From positions 1 through 64,000 of the forward strand of contig JANDLT010000012.1 in the NCBI GenBank assembly GCA_024330265.1: DNA of 64,000 bases, written 5' to 3'. This DNA comes from Pyrinomonadaceae bacterium MAG19_C2-C3. Its GTDB lineage: Bacteria; Acidobacteriota; Blastocatellia; Pyrinomonadales; Pyrinomonadaceae. Under the pieces are notes generated by a model that was not told the DNA's origin, searched no databases, and saw only the letters and a program-made list of their open reading frames with translations. Positions within the stretch are counted from its first letter, which is position 1. Each line of letters opens with the position of its first letter. A program made the position numbers and the translations under genes. Shown here one piece after another: positions 35,695 through 44,200 of the stretch.

Positions 35695-38055
35695 ATGTTT
35701 AACCCTATAGAACTTATCTTGAATGTCGTGCGGCGCGGATTGCGCGAACGTTCCGCCATGTCACGCTACGGCGCGGCGTTGGGTTTTACCCTCGCGGCGT
35801 TCGCCTTGAAAGTTGTGCTTGAACGGTTTATCGAACAGGAGAGTCCATTTCTGCTGTTCTTTTCCGCCGTGATGTTCAGCGCGTGGTTCGGCGGTCTGGG
35901 TGCGGGACTTTTGGCGACCGTGCTTTCCGCGCTGTTAAGCGACTACTTCTTTCTTGCGCCGACGCTCTCTTTGCGTCCCGGTGGTTCGGGTCAGGCATTG
36001 CGGCTCACCATATTTGTTATCGAAGGTGTGGGGATAAGTTTGTTGTGCGAAGGCTTGCGTACATCGCGCACGCGCAGTGAGCGACAAAAATCCGCGTTGC
36101 GCCAATCCGAAGTCCGACATCGCATCTTCGTCGAAGAAGTCGCCGATTATGCGTTTATGATTTGCGATGCGAACGGCATCATCACTGATTGGAACTACGG
36201 CGCGGAACGCTTGTTCGGTCACACCAAACAACAGGCGTTGGGACAAAGCGCATCGTTCATCTTTACGCCGGAAGATTGCGCGGCGGGCGCGCCGGAACAT
36301 GAACTCGAAACCGCAAAGAAAGACGGCACGGCGACGGCTGTGCGCTGGCATTTGCGGCGCGACAATTCGCGTGTGTGGGTCAACGGCACGGTCACGGCGG
36401 TGCGCGATGAAGCGGGAGCGTTGCGCGGGTTTGCGAAAGTCGCGCGCGATGAAACATTACAGCGCGAGGCGGAAGAACGCTTGCGCGACAATCAAAAACA
36501 GTTGCGCTTAATCACCGATGCCGTCCCCGTTTTGATTGCTTACATTGATAGAAACGAATGCTATCGCTTCGTCAATCGGGCTTACGAAGATTGGTTCGCT
36601 CAACCGACGGCGAACATCGTCGGCACGCATATTCGTGACACGCTCGGTGAAGAAGGCTATGCGATAGCCCGTCCGAATCTCTTGCGCGCGCTCGGCGGCG
36701 AGCAGGTTACTTACGAGCGTTTGATGCCTTACAAGTACGGCGGAGCGCGTTATACGAGCGGCGTCCATATCCCCGATGTCGGCGAAGACGGCACGGTGCG
36801 CGGCGTCGTCGCCCTCGTCAGTGACATCACCGAACGCAAGCGCGCCGAAGACGAAATGGCGGAACTTTACCAGCGCGCCCAAGTCGCCAACCGTATGAAG
36901 GATGAGTTCTTAGCTACACTTTCGCACGAACTACGCACGCCGCTGACGCCGATTATCGGTTGGCTGCATATGATTCGCAGTCGGATGCTACCGGAAGCGG
37001 AGACCGAGCGCGGGCTGTCGGTCATCGCCAAAAACGCTTCGTTGCTTTCAGGTCTTATCAACGATTTGCTCGATATGTCGGCGGTCTTGAGCGACAAAAT
37101 CAGACTTGATAAATCCCCCGTCGCCATCGCTTCCATCCTGCGCGAAAGCATTGATACCGCGCAGACGCAAGCCGCCGCGCGTCGCATCGAAATCGCCTTC
37201 GAGATAAACAAAGCGAGCGAGAGGGCGATGGTGGATGGCGACCGGACAAGGCTGTTGCAAATCTTCTGGAACTTGCTCAACAACGCCATCAAGTTTGAAC
37301 GCGACGGCGGGCGGGTGCGTGTCGTTTGTGAAATAGAAGACGCGATGTGTCAGGTGCGTGTGCGCGATTACGGCATCGGCATCGCGGCGGAATTTTTGCC
37401 ACACGTCTTCGAGCATTTCCGGCAATCGGATTCCTCTTCGACACGTTCTTACGGCGGCTTAGGTCTGGGACTCGCGCTGGTTAAAAGCTTCGTCGAAGCA
37501 CACGGGGGAACAATCGCCGTCGAGAGTTTTGGCGAGAATCAAGGCACACAGTTCACCGTCACGCTGCCTTTGCTTGAAGCAAAGGTCAAGCGAACCGACG
37601 CCGCAGGTAAAATTTACGACGCGGGTTATAACGCGGACTCAACGCCCACTGACATTTTGGCGGGCGGGGAAAGTCATGGAGCGCGCGTTCTCGTCATCGA
37701 AGATTCGCCCGACACGTTGGAGATGATGGGGATGATTTTGCGTCACGCGGGTTTTCAAATCGTCGCCTGCGAAGACGCTTTCGATGCCTTGCGCCACGCT
37801 TCGACGAGCGAGTTCGATATTGTCATCACAGACATCGGCTTACCGGAAATCAGCGGTCACGAACTTATCAAACGGCTTCGCATGTTGCCGCATTTCACAA
37901 ACGTGCCTGCCATCGCCTTGACCGGATACGCGACCACGCGCGACGCCGAACAGGCTTTGAGCGCGGGCTTCGATGCACACCTTGCGAAGCCCGTCGCCGC
38001 CGCCGACTTGCTCGCCAAGATTGATGAATTGCTTGACGGCAAACCAACTCGTTAA
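35695..38055 (+). CDS. Membrane hybrid sensor histidine kinase
   Basis: A 786-residue hybrid kinase. Residues about 20-115 form a DUF4118-like four-helix membrane domain, as in KdpD. Two PAS domains follow (about 140-255 and 270-385), then HisKA with SHELRTP (histidine near 413), HATPase_c with NLLNNAIKF, DYGIGIA and GGLGLGLAL, and a C-terminal receiver domain with VIEDSPDTLEMMG, ITDIGLP (phospho-acceptor Asp near 713) and ALTGYA. The phosphoryl group probably passes on via an unlinked histidine phosphotransfer protein. No regulator is adjacent. The start is uncertain: ATG 35695 is very close to GGAG, and ATG 35758 lacks a site. Confidence 0.93.
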   Translation: MFNPIELILNVVRRGLRERSAMSRYGAALGFTLAAFALKVVLERFIEQESPFLLFFSAVMFSAWFGGLGAGLLATVLSALLSDYFFLAPTLSLRPGGSGQALRLTIFVIEGVGISLLCEGLRTSRTRSERQKSALRQSEVRHRIFVEEVADYAFMICDANGIITDWNYGAERLFGHTKQQALGQSASFIFTPEDCAAGAPEHELETAKKDGTATAVRWHLRRDNSRVWVNGTVTAVRDEAGALRGFAKVARDETLQREAEERLRDNQKQLRLITDAVPVLIAYIDRNECYRFVNRAYEDWFAQPTANIVGTHIRDTLGEEGYAIARPNLLRALGGEQVTYERLMPYKYGGARYTSGVHIPDVGEDGTVRGVVALVSDITERKRAEDEMAELYQRAQVANRMKDEFLATLSHELRTPLTPIIGWLHMIRSRMLPEAETERGLSVIAKNASLLSGLINDLLDMSAVLSDKIRLDKSPVAIASILRESIDTAQTQAAARRIEIAFEINKASERAMVDGDRTRLLQIFWNLLNNAIKFERDGGRVRVVCEIEDAMCQVRVRDYGIGIAAEFLPHVFEHFRQSDSSSTRSYGGLGLGLALVKSFVEAHGGTIAVESFGENQGTQFTVTLPLLEAKVKRTDAAGKIYDAGYNADSTPTDILAGGESHGARVLVIEDSPDTLEMMGMILRHAGFQIVACEDAFDALRHASTSEFDIVITDIGLPEISGHELIKRLRMLPHFTNVPAIALTGYATTRDAEQALSAGFDAHLAKPVAAADLLAKIDELLDGKPTR

Positions 38056-38149
38056 GGCTTTTATGGTATCGTGCGCCGACGATAAGCACGTTTAAGAACG
38101 TGGTTAGTAATCAAGCTATTATCAAGGTTTTACGTCTGGACAGTTCCCC

Positions 38150-38348
38150 GTCCCGACAGGGACGATTGAGAATAGCCCAGCGATTTATTGCTGGGTGCAA
38201 GACGCGAAACGGTTTTCAGTCCCGTCAGGGACGGCTGAAAACGGTATTAAAGGCGAGTTCAGCCGTCCCTGACGGGACTTGCGGGATTTGCTCATTGTTG
38301 TCCCAGCGATAAATCGCTGGGCTACTCTCACTAAGTCCCTATCGGGAC
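38150..38348. repeat. Modular palindromic intergenic element, copy 5 (divergent)
   Basis: Same plan with other words: GTCCCGACAGGGAC (38150-38163), CCCAGCGATTTATTGCTGGG (38176-38195), a central inverted pair AGTCCCGTCAGGGACGGCTG and CAGCCGTCCCTGACGGGACT, then CCCAGCGATAAATCGCTGGG (38302-38321) and GTCCCTATCGGGAC (38335-38348). The inner hairpins keep the TTTA/TAAA centre rule. The left inner stem carries one mismatch. No gene lies in this gap. Confidence 0.85.
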
Positions 38349-38409
38349 AATAAAAAGTGTCTTGCCATTAGCATTAACTTAATTCAGCACAGACGGACGA
38401 CAATCGAGC

Positions 38410-40398
38410 ATGAATGACGGGCAGTTTGAAGGCGGCGCACCGCCGACAGTGACGACAAGCGAGACGATTGATAACTCGAACATAAGTGATGCGGCGAGGA
38501 TGCGCGGCGCGTCCGCTTCGGCTCTCACGACGCGCACACAAATCGTGTTGCTGGCTTTCGGCATCGTCATCATCGCCCTTGTGATGTTGCGATTGCAGTA
38601 TGCGACGGCTTCCATTTGTTGCGGCGACTATGACGGTTATTACCACATCGGTTGGAGTCGCATGTTGTGGGAGAGTTTCCAACAGGGACGGCTTCCGGTG
38701 TTCGGCGTGCTGCCGTTCACGACGTTGAATCCGCAGGATTACGTTGACCATCACTTCCTATTTCACGTTCTCCAAATTCCCTTTACATGGTTTAGCGACA
38801 TACGCGCGGGGGCGAAAATTTCGGCTTGGTTGTTTGCGACTCTCGGCGTCTTCGCGTGCTACTGGTTGATGGTCAAAGAGAACATCAGCTATACGCCCGT
38901 GTGGTTGCTCGCCCTGCTCGGCGCGTCCGCTTCATTTCTGTATCGCATCAACATGACGAAAGCGATGTCTCTGTCGCTCGTCTGTTTGATACTCGGAATC
39001 TATCTCCTGTTTCGCCGCAAGTATGTGTGGCTCGCACCGCTCGCGTTCGTCTATGTGTGGCTGTATAGCCTGTGGGTCTTGCTGCCCGTCGCGGGTGCGA
39101 TGTGGATGGGCGTTCTGCTGTGGAGCGAACACCGTATCGAATGGAGGGTCGTGTTGTGGATTAGCGTCGGCGTGATTGCGGGGATGCTCATCAATCCGTA
39201 CTTTCCCGACAACTTTCGCTTGCTTTATGAACACATCATGATGAAAGCGGGCAGGGGCGAATTTGAAACGCGCGTCGGCGGCGAATGGTATCCGTGGGAT
39301 ACGAGTCAGTTTTTGGGAGCGTGCGCGGTGGCGATTATTGCGATGGTGGTGGGCTACATCGCGTTCGATTGGACAGACCGCAAGCGCGCCGCGCGACCTT
39401 TGTTCTTTCTCTGCCTAGCGTCGTTTCTGGTAATTGCGACGATGTTCCAAAAGCGTTATAGCGAATACTTTCCACCGTTTGCGATTCTGTTCGCCGCCTT
39501 CGCTTTGCAGAACGTGTTCGACCGCTCGCGGCAGGGCAGCACCGTCAACATCGTGACTTTGCCGCAAAACGTCCTCGCGGATTTACAACCGTTTCTCGAT
39601 AGCGGTATGACTCCGGTTGAAAGCGGTGAGGCGATGCGACCCATGCGCGATGTGCGGTCTGAAATCGAAGCCGCGATAATCGGTGCGTCGCTCGCTTCGG
39701 TGATTTTTTTAACCGCGACCGAACTGCCCGTGACGAACACTGTGCGCGTCGTCTTAACTGTGCTTGCCTGTCTGCTCGTCGTCATCGGCATCGCCTTTTA
39801 TGCGTTCAAATATAGTCGTCGCCAAGCCGTCGCCGTCGGTCTCGCACTGTTGCTTGGCGTCGGGTTGTTTCAAGCGATAAAAAACGAAGTTAGAGAAATC
39901 GGTGACTCACCCGAACCCGACACTTACGCCGGAAGCATGAACTGGATTCGCGGCAACGTGCCGCCGGGCGAAACGGTGTTCAATACTGATTGGGACGACT
40001 TCCCGAAAATCTTTTTCTATGACAACACGCACGCTTACGTTTCCGGTCTTGACCCGACGTACTTGCTTTATGAAAATCCTGAACTCTCAAAATTGTACGA
40101 ACGCATCACGACCGGCGAAGAGAAGGAAGCCGCCCCGCTCATCCGCGAGAAGTTCGGTGCGCGCTATATCTTCACCGACAAGAAACCGCGCAACGATGGC
40201 GGCACGAACGATTTCTATTTCAACTTGACGGAAAGCGGTTGGGTGGAAGAGAAGTTCGACGACGGCAAATCAACCGTCTTGATGATACGCGATGAGCGCG
40301 GCGCGCCCGAAAGTGATGATGAAGACGCCGCCACAGACGGTGAAGAAGCATCCGATGATGTGAACGCCGTCAATGAAAATGAAGAAACACCGCAATAA
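38410..40398 (+). CDS. GT-C-like polytopic membrane glycosyltransferase
   Basis: A 662-residue membrane protein with about 11-13 transmembrane helices between residues 45 and 500. The early loop CCGDYDGYYHIGWSRMLWE carries the Asp-rich catalytic-type motif of GT-C enzymes (STT3/PMT class), and VDHHFLFH follows in the next loop. The C-terminal soluble part has NTDWDDFPKIFFYDNTHAYV and YLLYENPELSKLYE, typical of a bacterial family without a characterised member. The tail is acidic. It probably transfers sugar from a polyprenyl donor, but donor and acceptor are unknown. A lipoprotein gene follows 11 bases later. Confidence 0.78.
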   Translation: MNDGQFEGGAPPTVTTSETIDNSNISDAARMRGASASALTTRTQIVLLAFGIVIIALVMLRLQYATASICCGDYDGYYHIGWSRMLWESFQQGRLPVFGVLPFTTLNPQDYVDHHFLFHVLQIPFTWFSDIRAGAKISAWLFATLGVFACYWLMVKENISYTPVWLLALLGASASFLYRINMTKAMSLSLVCLILGIYLLFRRKYVWLAPLAFVYVWLYSLWVLLPVAGAMWMGVLLWSEHRIEWRVVLWISVGVIAGMLINPYFPDNFRLLYEHIMMKAGRGEFETRVGGEWYPWDTSQFLGACAVAIIAMVVGYIAFDWTDRKRAARPLFFLCLASFLVIATMFQKRYSEYFPPFAILFAAFALQNVFDRSRQGSTVNIVTLPQNVLADLQPFLDSGMTPVESGEAMRPMRDVRSEIEAAIIGASLASVIFLTATELPVTNTVRVVLTVLACLLVVIGIAFYAFKYSRRQAVAVGLALLLGVGLFQAIKNEVREIGDSPEPDTYAGSMNWIRGNVPPGETVFNTDWDDFPKIFFYDNTHAYVSGLDPTYLLYENPELSKLYERITTGEEKEAAPLIREKFGARYIFTDKKPRNDGGTNDFYFNLTESGWVEEKFDDGKSTVLMIRDERGAPESDDEDAATDGEEASDDVNAVNENEETPQ

Positions 40399-40409
40399 GG
40401 ATTTGATTT

Positions 40410-40802
40410 ATGAACTTCAACCAGCTTAAAACAAAGCATCCTATCGCTTTCATCAATAAGTTTATTCTCGCTTTGATGCTACCCGTCATCATCGCCGGAT
40501 GCGGTAGTTTCACTTCACAACCGACGCCCGCCCCGACGCCGCAGTTAAGCGAATTGGAACGCGATTTGAAAGCGGTGCGCGGTCCGCTCATCTTGCATAT
40601 CTACCTTGTCGCACGCGCCGACGGTGCGAAACTCACGCGCGAAGATTTCGCTTTCATCAATCAAAACAAACCGCTTGAGACACAGGAAGCCCGCATCACG
40701 GATGACAGTCGGCAAGTGATTTTGGGGATGAACGTCGTCTTTCCGCCGGAGAAATTGCAGGCTTTGCAAAGTCGCTTCAATGTCACGGAAGATGCGAGAT
40801 GA
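40410..40802 (+). CDS. Small lipoprotein
   Basis: A 130-residue predicted lipoprotein. The signal segment ends in the lipobox VIIAGC, with lipidated cysteine at residue 31, followed by a Pro/Thr linker and an 85-residue soluble domain (YLVARADGAKLTREDFAFIN, then LGMNVVFPPEKLQALQSRF). The domain is not recognised. It begins 11 bases after the membrane glycosyltransferase gene, so they are probably one operon. It converges on a GT9 glycosyltransferase gene. Confidence 0.78.
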   Translation: MNFNQLKTKHPIAFINKFILALMLPVIIAGCGSFTSQPTPAPTPQLSELERDLKAVRGPLILHIYLVARADGAKLTREDFAFINQNKPLETQEARITDDSRQVILGMNVVFPPEKLQALQSRFNVTEDAR

Positions 40803-40820
40803 CGACAAGTTTGAGCGCGT

Positions 40821-41855
40821 TTATTTCGTGAAAAGCATGGTCGTCCGGTTGGCGGTGAGAGCGATGCGCGTGCGTGTGAAAACTTCGTCAACCGTGATGT
40901 CGTCAAGTGAGCGGCTGTAAATTATTTGATGTTGTTCGCCGACGGGTTGAAAGCCGCGCGCATCGGGTTGACCGAGAACGACGACCACCGGCGTTCCCGT
41001 CGCGGCGGCGAGATGAACGGGACCCGTATCGTTTGATACGAACACCGAAAGCTTCGAGAGTGCGGCGATAAATTCACCGAACGTCAAGCGGTCGAAGATT
41101 AAAGAACCCGGAAACAACCGCCGATATTCTTTCACCAGATGGCGTTCTTCAGGACCCGGAAACAGCATCACGCGCACGCCTTCATCATGCTGTAATCTCT
41201 TGGCAAGTTCGGCGAAGTGATTGATGTCCCACTGCCGCGAACTGTGACCCGCGCCGGGAAACATCCCGACCGTAAGCACGTCGTGATAACCGTCCGTCAT
41301 CACCTTTGCTTTGCGAAACAACGCTTCGATCTTTGCCGCGTCTTCCGGCTTGACGCGCAAACGCGGCTGCTTCAATTCGCTTTTAACTCCGAGCGGCGCA
41401 AGCACATCAAGGTAACGCTCGACAAGATGTTTATTCATGTCAAGACGCGGCGGGCGTACGGGAAAGTTACCTAAGAAATCGAGCGAGCGCGTGATGCGTT
41501 CGGCGTACAGACGGCGGGGCGCGCCCGACACGAAGCCCAAGATGTTGGTTTCCGGCAAACTGTTAAGGTCAATCACGAAATCGAATTTGCGTGCGCGCAC
41601 GTCTTTGACTAACTTGACGATTCGATAACCCGACAACAGTTTATTGCCGTCGCGCAGTGCGACTCTATCAACGCTCAAAACATCGTCGGCATAGCCCGAT
41701 TGGTTAAGCACGCCACTCGCGGATTTACCCGCCGCGATTGTGATGCGCGCCGCAGGATACCGAAGCCTGATAGCTTCAAGTGCGGGCAAGCCCAGCACGA
41801 CATCGCCCATCTGCCCGAAGTGAATCACAAGAATGTTGTGCGGCTCAAAGTTCAT
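40821..41855 (-). CDS. Glycosyltransferase family 9 (heptosyltransferase-like)
   Basis: A 344-residue cytoplasmic GT-B enzyme related to ADP-heptose:LPS heptosyltransferases. Motifs: ILVIHFGQMGDVVLGLPALE at the N terminus, FDFVIDLNS, FPGAGHSSRQW at the start of the C-terminal domain, and VSNDTGPVHLAAATGTPVVV for donor binding. It would add heptose or a related sugar to a lipopolysaccharide core. With the convergent GT-C gene it marks a small envelope-glycan neighbourhood. Confidence 0.9.
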   Translation of the reverse strand: MNFEPHNILVIHFGQMGDVVLGLPALEAIRLRYPAARITIAAGKSASGVLNQSGYADDVLSVDRVALRDGNKLLSGYRIVKLVKDVRARKFDFVIDLNSLPETNILGFVSGAPRRLYAERITRSLDFLGNFPVRPPRLDMNKHLVERYLDVLAPLGVKSELKQPRLRVKPEDAAKIEALFRKAKVMTDGYHDVLTVGMFPGAGHSSRQWDINHFAELAKRLQHDEGVRVMLFPGPEERHLVKEYRRLFPGSLIFDRLTFGEFIAALSKLSVFVSNDTGPVHLAAATGTPVVVVLGQPDARGFQPVGEQHQIIYSRSLDDITVDEVFTRTRIALTANRTTMLFTK

Positions 41856-41897
41856 CTACAAAATTTCAATCAAACGATTTCAAATCCAATCAACGAT

Positions 41898-42518
41898 TCA
41901 GGCAAGCGGACGCGAGCGTTCGGCTTTGCTTCGCGCCCTCTCAAAATCTACATTCGCAAATACGTCGGCGAGCGCAAGGCTGCCATTGATTGATGCGAGT
42001 TCAATCGTCGCTTCCATCGAATCTGCTCTACGATAAATCCACTTCTCATTCGTGTCTTTGTCTTTCGTAAAACATTCGATGCGCGGTTGCGTCTGCGAAA
42101 TCAAAACGTACTCGGCGAGCGATTCGATTGTTTGATACTGCGCGAACTTGCCGCCCCTGTCATAACTCTCAGTTGAAGACGAAAGAACCTCGACGATTAA
42201 AGTCGGGTTCAGCAACGTATCCCTTTTGCCGTCATCAACCAATATCGTCTCGCCGCACACGACCGTTGCATCAGGGTAAGTGTAAAGCCCTGTGCGCGGA
42301 ATAAACACGCGAAAGTCGTTGCTATAAACGCGGCAACCCGTCCGCTTCATTTGTCCGTGAAGTTCCCCGATGATGGTTGCCCCAAGCAGCGCGTGTTCTT
42401 CCGTGCCGCCGCTCATCAAAAACATCTCGCCGTCAAAATACTCGTGACGTTCTTCGCTCTTGCGCTCAATCGCTAAGTATTCTTCTGGCGTCAAAAAATG
42501 TTTCGATTGTGCTGACAT
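41898..42518 (-). CDS. Uma2 family protein
   Basis: A 206-residue Uma2 protein with TPEEYLAIERKSEERHEYFD at the N terminus, GEMFLMSGGTEEH, YPDATVVCG, LIVEVLSSSTESYDRGGKFA as the predicted nuclease core, and YVLISQTQPRIECFTKD. It ends in an Arg/Ala/Ser-rich segment. It lies 42 bases upstream of the GT9 gene on the same strand and may be co-transcribed, without an evident functional link. Role unknown. Confidence 0.88.
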   Translation of the reverse strand: MSAQSKHFLTPEEYLAIERKSEERHEYFDGEMFLMSGGTEEHALLGATIIGELHGQMKRTGCRVYSNDFRVFIPRTGLYTYPDATVVCGETILVDDGKRDTLLNPTLIVEVLSSSTESYDRGGKFAQYQTIESLAEYVLISQTQPRIECFTKDKDTNEKWIYRRADSMEATIELASINGSLALADVFANVDFERARSKAERSRPLA

Positions 42519-42716
42519 GATGTTGCCTCTTTCCTGTTCCGTTGATATATCAAAAGCGCGTCAGTCTGGTTTTACGAAAAGCCTTCGCGTTCGGTTGCTG
42601 CGTAACGCGAAAGTATAAGTGAGCGTTGGCGGCAAACAAAACGGGCGACAAGTTAAACATACTTGTCGCCCGTACTATGCTTGTTGTTAGCTTGCGCGCT
42701 CGTAATACAAGCGTGG

Positions 42717-44006
42717 TTAATTTTCTTCGTCTGCCGAATCGTGGATTGATGCGAGTGTACGAGGCACGCCGGGATTTACCGACGGGTTATCAATCAATGT
42801 GAGGAATTCGCGGTACAGCGTGTCGCTTTGCGCTTGTTGGTTTTCTTGGTAGCAAACCTCTTGGTATTTTTCGGCGGCGGTGAAGGCTGCTTGATTACCG
42901 AGTGCGCGGGCAACAATCGTCATTAGCTGACTATTCATATATTCGTCATCGTCCGTTCCGGTTTTTCGTCGCAGATGTTCGAGTATGAAAGAAGTCAATC
43001 GCTTGTCACGCGACACGAAGGTAAGCGGTAATAATTGAAACTCGCCTTGCGTAAGTTTTTTCGCGTTGAAGACTGAATCTGCGATGCGCGTGCGATGCGC
43101 GTCGGTTAAAAGCGAGATGATTTTAAGCCGCTCCTGTTCGCCTTCATCAACATATTCGTTCGCTTCTTCTGCGTTCGCGGTTGATTCGTCCGAAGGCTTT
43201 TCGTCGTTCGTTTTGTCCGAATTGATTGTTTCCGGTTCGCTCAAAACAACTTCACTCGCGGCAGTAGTTTCATCAGACACCGCCGAGTAAAAAGCGAAGT
43301 CCGGCATCAATTCGTATGCCCCTTCCCAACGTGTCGCGGGGTGTTCGATGCACCGCACAATCCATTCGGTAAGCCGCGCAATATCGGGTTTATCATCCGC
43401 GTATATCCGCGCGAGGTCGTCAATACGTTGTAGATAAACCTTCAAGCCATCGTCATCCAAAACCTTCGCCCCGTAATTTTCCTGCTCGAAGTAGAACATG
43501 GAATCATCAACTATTGGCAAAGCATCTTCGTCAACTTGCTTCCCGTCGGTTGTTGAATTTTCAACCGGCACAAAACGAAGACGCATACCGCCGTAACTCC
43601 TCATCTCGCCGTGTTTGAGAAACGCGAGCATCGTTTTGCCGTAAGGGAAAGATTCGTCATCCGGCGTGTTGAGTTTCGCAAACTGTGCTTCGTCCCAAAG
43701 GAAGCGATTGATGTTGATGACTTGCGAAGCCGCGTCGCCTTTAATGACCTGATTAACGTAAAGGCGCGTGCGTACTTGCTTCGCTTCACCGCGATTCTTT
43801 TTCTCCTTGACGAGACTTGATTCGCCGATGCGCGCGACAACGATAAGGTCGCTTGCAAGATAAAGTTCGCGCAAGGGTTGCGGCGGTGGCATCGGACAAG
43901 CTTTGACAGGTGAAGGGATATTGGAGAATAGAAAAAACGCTATAAGGAAAGATGCGAGAAGGCGGCGCGTTTGATTTGGACGTGTGGCGCGGTGTGAAGA
44001 ACGCAT
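42717..44006 (-). CDS. Secreted protein of unknown function, possibly NTR-like at its N terminus
   Basis: A 429-residue exported protein. The signal peptide ends before ACPMPPPQ, so the mature protein starts at or next to a cysteine, followed by ELYLASDLIVVARIGESS and RTRLYVNQVIKGD. That opening recalls bacterial NTR/TIMP-like domains (cysteine near the mature N terminus, then a barrel), though only part of the cysteine pattern is present. The middle is helical, with an acidic Ser/Thr/Glu-rich stretch near residues 265-300. No function can be assigned. AAGGAAG upstream fixes the ATG at 44006. Confidence 0.7.
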   Translation of the reverse strand: MRSSHRATRPNQTRRLLASFLIAFFLFSNIPSPVKACPMPPPQPLRELYLASDLIVVARIGESSLVKEKKNRGEAKQVRTRLYVNQVIKGDAASQVININRFLWDEAQFAKLNTPDDESFPYGKTMLAFLKHGEMRSYGGMRLRFVPVENSTTDGKQVDEDALPIVDDSMFYFEQENYGAKVLDDDGLKVYLQRIDDLARIYADDKPDIARLTEWIVRCIEHPATRWEGAYELMPDFAFYSAVSDETTAASEVVLSEPETINSDKTNDEKPSDESTANAEEANEYVDEGEQERLKIISLLTDAHRTRIADSVFNAKKLTQGEFQLLPLTFVSRDKRLTSFILEHLRRKTGTDDDEYMNSQLMTIVARALGNQAAFTAAEKYQEVCYQENQQAQSDTLYREFLTLIDNPSVNPGVPRTLASIHDSADEEN

Positions 44007-44200
44007 AAAACAACTTCCTTTCAAGGCGTGAGAGTTGACGGGAAAACGCTTTCAACGGTGCTTGGCGTTTTGATTCGGTGTTGCGAGTCCGACGTGATTC
44101 TTAACTTGCGAGAGTCTTTAATATCTTTGACACCGTTCGCTTAAATTTGTTCCACGAAAACCGGCTTCGCTTCACCGCCCGCGACATTATCTTTCTTACG

